In this document: positions 33,177 through 38,939 of the stretch, piece after piece
Position numbering within the stretch: the first letter of the stretch is position 1
Layout: each line of letters opens with the position of its first letter
Origin: Saccharothrix sp. ST-888
Lineage (GTDB): Bacteria; Actinomycetota; Actinomycetes; Streptomycetales; Streptomycetaceae
NCBI RefSeq assembly: GCF_000955975.1
Contig: NZ_JYJF01000067.1
Coordinates: forward strand, 1-38,939
DNA: 38,939 bases
Reading direction: 5' to 3'
Made by a program: the position numbers and the translations under genes
The notes under the pieces: generated by a model
Told to the model about the DNA's origin: nothing
Databases searched by the model: none
Seen by the model: the letters and a program-made list of their open reading frames with translations, nothing else

Positions 33177-34472
33177 ATGAACCCGACAGCCAGGCTGCGT
33201 ACCGCACTCCCGCCCGGCACCCAGGCCGTGGCCGCCGGGACGGTGGTGCTCGGCGCGGCCTCCTACCTGCACCTCGCCGTCGCCGGGCACAGCCTCTCCA
33301 CCCGGGACATGGCGGGCGTCTCGGTGCTCTGGACCATCGTGATGTCGGTCGGTATCGGCCTGTTCTTCCCGATCGAGCAGGAGCTCACCCGGATCGTCGC
33401 CGCCCGCGCGGTACGCGGCGAGGGCGCGGGCCCGGTGCTGCGCCGCGCCGCACTGCTCACCGGCGGCGTGCTGGCCGCGGTGCTCGGCCTGATGGCGGCC
33501 GCCGCCCGTCCGCTGGCCGGCCTGCTCTTCCACGGCGACCGGGCCCTGCTCGCCGCCCTCGGCACCGCCTTCGCCGCGATGGCCTGCTGCTACCTGACCA
33601 GGGGCGTCCTCGCCGGGCTCGGCCGCTTCGGCGCGTACGGGACCCAGCTCGGCCTCGACGGGGCCCTGAGGATCCTGCTCGCCCTCGGCTGCGCCGTCGC
33701 CGGGCCGCACTCCGCGCTCGCGTTCAGCCTGATCCTGACGGCGGCGCCGCTGCTCGCGCTGCTCGCCACCCTGCCGCTCACCGTGCGCGCCGCCCGTCCG
33801 GGACCGCCGCTCGGCTGGCCCGAACTCCTGGGCGGGCTCGGCCTGTTGGTCTGCTCGACGCTGCTCGCGCAGTGGATCGTCAGCGCCGCCGTGGTCAGCG
33901 TCCAGCTGCTCGAACCGGGGGCCGTCGACCTGATCACCGCGCTGCTCAGCGCCCTGGTGCTGGCCCGGGTGCCGATCTTCGTCTTCGGGGCGCTCCAGGC
34001 GTCGCTGCTCTCCGGCCTGGCCGCCGCCGCCGCACAGGGGCGGTACGCCGCCTTCACCGCCCTGCTGCGCAAGGCCGCACTGGCGGTCGGGCTGCTCTCG
34101 CTCGCCCTGGGTCTGCCCGCGGTCGTGCTCGGCCCCTGGCTGGTCCGGCTGCTGTTCGCCGCGCCACCCGTACTGACCAGGCCGGACTTCCTCTGGCTGG
34201 CCCTGGGCACGCTCTGCTACCTGCTGGCGATGGTGCTCGGCCAGGGGCTGATCGTGCTGCACCGGCACCGGGTCCAGCTCGCCTGCTGGGCGCTGGGCAC
34301 CGCGGTCCTGCTCGCCGTGACCCTGCTGCCGGGCCCGCTCGGCACCCGGGTCTGCCTCGCCTACGCCGCCGGGACGACGAGCACGGTCGCCGGCATGGCG
34401 GCCGGGCTGCTGCGCCGCCCCGGGGCCGCCGTCCGGGCGGAGGGGGCCACCCGGACGCTCGACGCGGTTTGA
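33177..34472 (+). CDS. Polysaccharide flippase-like membrane protein
   Basis: A 431-aa protein with about 12 hydrophobic segments spread over its length (for example VAAGTVVLGAASYLHLAVAG, GLLSLALGLPAVVLGPWLV, LACWALGTAVLLAVTLLPGPLG), and little soluble sequence. Topology and context suggest a MOP-superfamily (Wzx/MurJ-like) lipid-linked glycan exporter, but motifs of this family are weak. It starts 10 bases after the glycosyltransferase stop. Its last bases form the -35 box of the downstream promoter. It is the last gene of the glycan cluster; no terminator follows before the S10 promoter. Confidence 0.75.
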   Translation: MNPTARLRTALPPGTQAVAAGTVVLGAASYLHLAVAGHSLSTRDMAGVSVLWTIVMSVGIGLFFPIEQELTRIVAARAVRGEGAGPVLRRAALLTGGVLAAVLGLMAAAARPLAGLLFHGDRALLAALGTAFAAMACCYLTRGVLAGLGRFGAYGTQLGLDGALRILLALGCAVAGPHSALAFSLILTAAPLLALLATLPLTVRAARPGPPLGWPELLGGLGLLVCSTLLAQWIVSAAVVSVQLLEPGAVDLITALLSALVLARVPIFVFGALQASLLSGLAAAAAQGRYAAFTALLRKAALAVGLLSLALGLPAVVLGPWLVRLLFAAPPVLTRPDFLWLALGTLCYLLAMVLGQGLIVLHRHRVQLACWALGTAVLLAVTLLPGPLGTRVCLAYAAGTTSTVAGMAAGLLRRPGAAVRAEGATRTLDAV

Positions 34473-34496
34473 CAGTCCGTGCCACCTGGGTACTGT
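34469..34496 (+). promoter_or_regulatory. S10 operon promoter overlapping the flippase stop codon
   Basis: TTGACA (34469-34474), identical to the consensus, overlaps the flippase TGA (34470-34472). After 16 bases comes TACTGT (34491-34496). Transcription would start near 34503, about 450 bases before rpsJ. The spacer is one base shorter than ideal. Confidence 0.65.
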
Positions 34497-34787
34497 TCTG
34501 GACCCCGATTGGCGTTCCGGCCCATTCCTGTGGCAGTATGTCCAAGTTGCTCGGTTGAGTTGCCGATGCTGCGCGCCTCCCGCCGGGAGGACCGGAAGCG
34601 AGTCCCATGTACTCGTCGTTCCCGTGATGGCCGTTCATGTGTTCACGTGCTCTGTGTGAATGCAGTGGTGTGTAAGCGACACCGCGGCAGCTGCGGGGCG
34701 AAAGTACGGGAATCTTCCGGGAAGCGTGGGCGGGGCCTCGATCCGGCGCCTGGTGGGTGCAAGACCTCACCGATCGAGAGTGGAAAT

Positions 34788-34818
34788 CCGAACAAGAGAG
34801 CATCTTGTCCGGTTTTTT
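34788..34818 (+). terminator. Attenuator-like hairpin with T6 in the S10 leader
   Basis: CCGAACAAG (34788-34796) pairs with CTTGTCCGG (34804-34812) with one A-C mismatch and a 7-base loop, then TTTTTT (34813-34818). It looks like an intrinsic terminator inside the leader, unlike the GC-rich hairpins elsewhere. Its use as an attenuator is an inference. Confidence 0.55.
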
Positions 34819-34833
34819 GCAAGCGGAAGGGCG

Positions 34834-34856
34834 ACACGCCCGACCGCGTGGGTCGG
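34834..34856 (+). promoter_or_regulatory. Shared ribosomal-protein leader motif, rpsJ copy
   Basis: This copy of the 23-base block found before rpsL has one difference (G for A at 34838). CCGACC (34840-34845) and GGTCGG (34851-34856) form the stem. It lies 94 bases before rpsJ and 16 bases after the T6 run of the hairpin above. Confidence 0.75.
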
Positions 34857-34950
34857 AGGGAGTAACCATCCGGGGGTGCCACCGGACCAGTCCACCCGGA
34901 CGAATCCGGCCGTAGAGGCAACAGACGACACAAAGGACTACTGAGTAGCC

Positions 34951-35259
34951 ATGGCGGGACAGAAGATCCGCATCCGGCTCAAGGCCTACGACCACGAGGT
35001 CATCGACTCCTCGGCGAAGAAGATCGTCGAGACGGTGATTCGTACTGGTGCGCAGGTCGCAGGCCCGGTGCCGCTGCCCACTGAGAAGAACGTGTACTGC
35101 GTCATCCGCTCGCCGCACAAGTACAAGGACTCGCGCGAGCACTTCGAGATGCGTACTCACAAGCGTCTGATCGACATCCTCGACCCCACGCCGAAGACGG
35201 TTGACTCGCTGATGCGTCTCGACCTGCCGGCCGGCGTCGACATCGAGATCAAGCTCTGA
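34951..35259 (+). CDS. rpsJ: 30S ribosomal protein S10
   Basis: S10 belongs to the 30S head and in many bacteria also binds NusB in antitermination. It has 102 aa, MAGQKIRIRLKAYDHEVIDSSAKKIVETV at the start, then the RNA-binding loop region LPTEKNVYCVIRSPHKYKDSREHFEMRTHKRLIDI and the end LPAGVDIEIKL. The start ATG 34951 has only a weak ribosome-binding site. First gene of the S10 operon, 15 bases from the next start. Confidence 0.98.
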   Translation: MAGQKIRIRLKAYDHEVIDSSAKKIVETVIRTGAQVAGPVPLPTEKNVYCVIRSPHKYKDSREHFEMRTHKRLIDILDPTPKTVDSLMRLDLPAGVDIEIKL

Positions 35260-35273
35260 GAGGCGCACCGAAG

Positions 35274-35921
35274 ATGGCTAAGCAGATTAAGGGCATCCTG
35301 GGCGAGAAGCTCGGCATGACCCAGGTCTGGGACGAGAACAACCGGGTCGTCCCGGTGACCGTCGTCAAGGCTGGGCCGAATGTCGTGACCCAGGTCCACA
35401 CCGCCGACAGCGCCGCCGGCTACAGCGCCGTGCAGCTCGGCTTCGGCGAGATCGACCCCCGCAAGGTGAACAAGCCCCTCGCGGGTCACTTCGCCAAGGC
35501 CGGTGTCACCCCGCGCCGCCACCTGGTCGAGATCCGTACCACGGACGCCTCCGAGTACACCCTCGGCCAGGAGATCACCGCTGAGCTGTTCGAGGCGGGT
35601 GTCAAGGTCGACGTGACCGGCACCTCCAAGGGCAAGGGCTTCGCCGGTGTCATGAAGCGTCACAACTTCAAGGGCCTCGGCGCCGGTCACGGCACCCAGC
35701 GCAAGCACCGTTCGCCCGGTTCCATCGGTGGCTGTGCCACCCCGGGCCGCGTGTTCAAGGGCATGCGCATGGCTGGTCGGATGGGTCACGAGCGTGTGAC
35801 CACCCAGAACCTGACCGTGCACGCGGTCGACGCGGAGAAGGGCCTGCTGCTCATCAAGGGCGCAATCCCGGGTCCGAACGGCGGCCTCGTCCTCGTCCGC
35901 ACCGCGGCGAAGGGGCTGTGA
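35274..35921 (+). CDS. rplC: 50S ribosomal protein L3
   Basis: L3 starts 50S assembly and reaches into the peptidyl-transferase centre. It has 215 aa with KGILGEKLGMTQVWDENN, TGTSKGKGFAGVMKRHNFKG and the rRNA loop HRSPGSIGGCATPGRVFKGMRMAGRMG. ATG 35274 is 14 bases after the rpsJ stop. Second gene of the S10 operon. Confidence 0.98.
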   Translation: MAKQIKGILGEKLGMTQVWDENNRVVPVTVVKAGPNVVTQVHTADSAAGYSAVQLGFGEIDPRKVNKPLAGHFAKAGVTPRRHLVEIRTTDASEYTLGQEITAELFEAGVKVDVTGTSKGKGFAGVMKRHNFKGLGAGHGTQRKHRSPGSIGGCATPGRVFKGMRMAGRMGHERVTTQNLTVHAVDAEKGLLLIKGAIPGPNGGLVLVRTAAKGL

Positions 35922-35925
35922 GGAA

Positions 35926-36603
35926 ATGAGCACCATTGACATCCTGTCGCCGGCTGGCGACAAGGCCGGCAGCGTCGAGCTGCCCGCCGAGATCTTCGAC
36001 GCCAAGGTCAGCATCCCGCTGATGCACCAGGTCGTCGTGGCGCAGCTCGCTGCGGCCCGTCAGGGCACTCACAAGGTCAAGAACCGTGGCGAGGTCCGTG
36101 GTGGCGGCAAGAAGCCGTACCGCCAGAAGGGCACCGGCCGCGCCCGTCAGGGCTCGACCCGCGCGCCGCAGTTCGCCGGTGGTGGCGTTGTGCACGGTCC
36201 CGTGCCGCGTGACTACTCGCAGCGGACCCCGAAGAAGATGATCGCCGCCGCTCTGCGTGGCGCGCTCACCGACCGGGCCCGCCACGAGCGGATCCACGTG
36301 ATCACCGCCGTGACCGCGACCGAGGCGCCGTCGACCAAGGCCGCCAAGGGCCTGTTCGGCAAGATCACCGAGCGCAAGAACGTCCTTCTGGTCGTTGAGC
36401 GCGAGGACGAGCTGGGCCTCAAGTCCGCTCGCAACCTGCCGAACGTCCACATCCTGGACGCCGGTCAGCTGAACACCTACGACGTGCTCGTCTCCGACGA
36501 TGTGGTCTTCACCCAGGCCGCCTTCGAGCGTTTCGTGGCCGGTCCGGCCGCGTCCGCCAAGGCCGTTGCCGCTGAGGGCGAGCTCGAAGGGAGCGCCGCC
36601 TGA
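35926..36603 (+). CDS. rplD: 50S ribosomal protein L4
   Basis: L4 lines the nascent peptide tunnel and, in E. coli, attenuates its own S10 operon by binding the leader. It has 225 aa with the conserved extended loop GGGKKPYRQKGTGRARQGSTRAPQFAGGGVVHGP (about 59-92) and the LPNVHILDAGQLNTYDVL end. ATG 35926 lies 4 bases after the rplC stop. The stop overlaps the rplW start. Given the leader hairpin upstream, L4 is one candidate regulator here, but this is untested. Confidence 0.98.
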   Translation: MSTIDILSPAGDKAGSVELPAEIFDAKVSIPLMHQVVVAQLAAARQGTHKVKNRGEVRGGGKKPYRQKGTGRARQGSTRAPQFAGGGVVHGPVPRDYSQRTPKKMIAAALRGALTDRARHERIHVITAVTATEAPSTKAAKGLFGKITERKNVLLVVEREDELGLKSARNLPNVHILDAGQLNTYDVLVSDDVVFTQAAFERFVAGPAASAKAVAAEGELEGSAA

Positions 36604-36923
36604 TGAGCGACGTTACGAGCAAGACGTTCACGGACCCCCGTGACGTCCTGGTGAAGCCGGTCATCTCCGAGAAGAGCTACTCGCTCCTCGACGAGAACAA
36701 GTACACGTTCATCGTGTCGCCGGGCGCCAACAAGACCCAGATCAAGCAGGCCGTCGAGGCGGTCTTCTCGGTCAAGGTCGAGGCCGTCAACACGATCAAC
36801 CGTCAGGGCAAGCGCAAGCGCTCCAAGACGGGCTTTGGCAAGCGCAAGGACACCAAGCGCGCCATCGTGACGCTGGCCGAGGGCAACCGCATCGACATCT
36901 TCGGTGGTCCGGTCTCCGCCTGA
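36603..36923 (+). CDS. rplW: 50S ribosomal protein L23
   Basis: L23 sits at the tunnel exit and is the docking site for trigger factor and SRP. It has 106 aa with DPRDVLVKPVISEKSYSLLDENKYTFIV at the start, KTQIKQAVEAVFSVKVEAVNTI and the basic loop KRKRSKTGFGKRKDTKRAIVTL. ATG 36603 overlaps the rplD TGA by one base (TGATG), a typical coupling. Confidence 0.97.
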   Translation: MSDVTSKTFTDPRDVLVKPVISEKSYSLLDENKYTFIVSPGANKTQIKQAVEAVFSVKVEAVNTINRQGKRKRSKTGFGKRKDTKRAIVTLAEGNRIDIFGGPVSA

Positions 36924-36966
36924 CGGAGATCGTGATCGTCGATAAGGACGAGGACGAGAGAAGCCA

Positions 36967-37803
<837 letters not shown>

Positions 37804-37814
37804 GAGCAGGTCAG

Positions 37815-38096
37815 ATGCCGCGCAGTCTTAAGAAGGGCCCCTTCATCGACGGCCACCTCATCAAGAAGGTGGACGCTCAGAACGAGGCGGGTACCCAGAA
37901 CGTCATCAAGACCTGGTCCCGTCGTTCCGTGATCTCGCCGAGCATGCTCGGTCACACGATCGCGGTTCACGATGGCCGCAAGCACGTCCCGGTGTTCGTC
38001 ACCGAGTCGATGGTCGGCCACAAGCTCGGCGAGTTCGCTCCGACCCGTACCTTCCGTGGCCACGTCAAGGAAGACCGCAAGTCGAAGCGTCGCTAA
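37815..38096 (+). CDS. rpsS: 30S ribosomal protein S19
   Basis: S19 lies in the 30S head near the A-site finger and binds with S13. It has 93 aa: MPRSLKKGPFIDGHLIKKV, VIKTWSRRSVISPSMLGHTIAVHDGRKHVPVFVTESMVGHKLGEFAPTRTFRGH. ATG 37815 follows AGGAG by a short spacer, 11 bases after the rplB stop. Confidence 0.97.
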   Translation: MPRSLKKGPFIDGHLIKKVDAQNEAGTQNVIKTWSRRSVISPSMLGHTIAVHDGRKHVPVFVTESMVGHKLGEFAPTRTFRGHVKEDRKSKRR

Positions 38097-38154
38097 GCGC
38101 CTGAGCTTCAAGCGCCAGAACGACTCAATGACTTACTCCATTAAGGGGACAACC

Positions 38155-38502
38155 ATGGAAGCCAGGGCCCAGGCGCGGTACATCCGCGTCACGCCCATGA
38201 AGGCCCGCCGCGTGGTGGACCTCATTCGTGGCCTCAACGCCACGGAGGCCCAGGCCGTCCTGCGTTTCGCTCCGCAGGCAGCCACCGTGCCGGTCGGCAA
38301 GGTGCTCGACAGCGCCATTGCCAACGCCGCGCACAACTACAACCACTCCAACGTGGACGACCTCGTGATCAGCGAGGCGTACGTTGACGAGGGCCCGACC
38401 CTGAAGCGGTTCCGTCCGCGTGCCCAGGGCCGTGCCTACCGGATCCGCAAGCGGACCAGCCACATCACCGTGGTCGTCAGCAGCAAGGAAGGGACCCGGT
38501 AA
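38155..38502 (+). CDS. rplV: 50S ribosomal protein L22
   Basis: L22 reaches into the nascent peptide tunnel; its beta-hairpin is the macrolide-resistance site in other bacteria. It has 115 aa, starting MEARAQARYIRVTPMKARRVVDLIRGL, with the hairpin region DEGPTLKRFRPRAQGRAYRIRKRTSHITVVV. ATG 38155 has AAGGGG at 38143-38148 and matches streptomycete L22; ATG 38128 is in frame but adds 9 residues not found in the family. The stop overlaps the rpsC start as TAATG. Confidence 0.97.
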   Translation: MEARAQARYIRVTPMKARRVVDLIRGLNATEAQAVLRFAPQAATVPVGKVLDSAIANAAHNYNHSNVDDLVISEAYVDEGPTLKRFRPRAQGRAYRIRKRTSHITVVVSSKEGTR

Positions 38503-38939
38503 TGGGCCAGAAGGTTAACCCGCACGGGTTCCGCCTCGGCATCAGCACGGACTTCAAGTCCCGCTGGTACGCCGACAAGCTGTACAAGGACTACGTCAAG
38601 GAAGACGTTGCCATTCGTCGCATGATGACGAAGGGCATGGAGCGGGCCGGCATCTCGAAGGTTGAGATCGAGCGCACCCGCGACCGCGTCCGCGTTGACA
38701 TCCACACCGCTCGCCCCGGCATCGTCATCGGCCGCCGTGGCACCGAGGCCGACCGCATCCGCGGCGACCTCGAGAAGCTGACCGGCAAGCAGGTCCAGCT
38801 GAACATCCTCGAGGTCAAGAACCCCGAGCTGGACGCCCAGCTCGTGGCTCAGGGCGTCGCGGAGCAGCTGTCCTCCCGCGTGTCGTTCCGCCGTGCCATG
38901 CGCAAGTCGATGCAGGGCACCATGAAGTCCGGCGCCAAG
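38502..38939 (+). CDS. rpsC: 30S ribosomal protein S3 (3' end beyond window)
   Basis: S3 binds mRNA at the entry channel and has helicase-like function with S4. The window contains the first 146 codons: MGQKVNPHGFRLGISTDFKSRWYADK, the KH-domain GXXG-type sequence ARPGIVIGRRGTEADRIRGDLEKL and RRAMRKSMQGTMKSGAK at the edge. It is in frame to the last base. ATG 38502 overlaps the rplV stop. Confidence 0.97.
   Translation, partial: MGQKVNPHGFRLGISTDFKSRWYADKLYKDYVKEDVAIRRMMTKGMERAGISKVEIERTRDRVRVDIHTARPGIVIGRRGTEADRIRGDLEKLTGKQVQLNILEVKNPELDAQLVAQGVAEQLSSRVSFRRAMRKSMQGTMKSGAK

Larger units (their letters stand above)
34497..34950 (+). promoter_or_regulatory. Long structured leader of the S10 operon
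   Basis: This gene-free stretch (about 450 bases) holds a small hairpin CCTCCC-GCC-GGGAGG (34576-34590), the attenuator-like hairpin (34788-34818), the shared motif (34834-34856) and further C/G-rich inverted pairs. The open frame 34479-34865 has no ribosome-binding site and no recognisable domain. The rpsJ ribosome-binding site is weak (AAAGGA, about 14 bases from the start). Confidence 0.6.

Noticed and set aside
27565..34472. Glycan cluster as a recent mobile insertion
   Set aside because: I see no transposase, integrase, tRNA, direct repeats at the ends or change in codon style. The short 15-16 bp repeats at 20916 and 30984 are local slippage, not attachment sites.
34479..34865. 128-residue open frame in the S10 leader
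   Set aside because: No ribosome-binding site, Arg/Cys-rich composition and no family likeness. It is better explained as leader RNA, although its end passes through the shared motif.

Overview
The window is high-GC DNA from an actinobacterium, most likely a streptomycete (Streptomyces or Kitasatospora type). The signs are the RpoB and RpoC sequences, RpoB starting at TTG with an AASRNAS-type N-terminus, GTG starts on rpoC, rpsL and tuf, and the order rplJ-rplL-rpoB-rpoC ... rpsL-rpsG-fusA-tuf ... rpsJ-rplC-rplD-rplW-rplB-rpsS-rplV-rpsC. All identifications were made by reading the sequence; no database search was run.

Layout. (1) 1-327: the end of a probable lipoprotein gene. (2) 328-9969: the rplJL and rpoBC transcription units, with an L10-type leader, a strong terminator after rplL, a separate rpoB promoter and a perfect 20-bp terminator hairpin after rpoC. 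(3) 10050-22669: an accessory block between rpoC and rpsL. It holds a WGR/beta-propeller protein, a sirtuin, a DUF4097 lipoprotein, a NarL-type two-component pair, a cytochrome P450 and an ADP-ribosylglycohydrolase on the plus strand. An ABC-2 exporter pair and a DUF2786 protein follow on the minus strand, then a DUF1707/DUF4190 membrane protein on the plus strand. (4) 22670-27561: the str operon (S12, S7, EF-G, EF-Tu), ending in a 19-bp terminator. (5) 27565-34472: a dTDP-L-rhamnose and glycan cluster. rmlA-rmlC and rmlB-rmlD diverge from an 81-bp spacer; a DUF2304 protein, two family-2 glycosyltransferases and a flippase-like membrane protein follow. (6) 34473-38939: the S10 operon with a long leader, running off the window inside rpsC.

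How the genes work together. Regions 2, 4 and 6 are core transcription and translation machinery. Region 3 contains three proteins from NAD+/ADP-ribose-related families (WGR, sirtuin, ADP-ribosylglycohydrolase) and a sensor system resembling envelope-stress modules. Region 5 can make dTDP-L-rhamnose and probably uses it for a surface polymer.

The most interesting signals are in non-coding DNA. The rpsL and rpsJ leaders share a 23-base block (22 identical) that forms a small hairpin. The rpsJ leader also has an attenuator-like hairpin followed by six T residues, and its consensus-like promoter overlaps the stop codon of the flippase gene.
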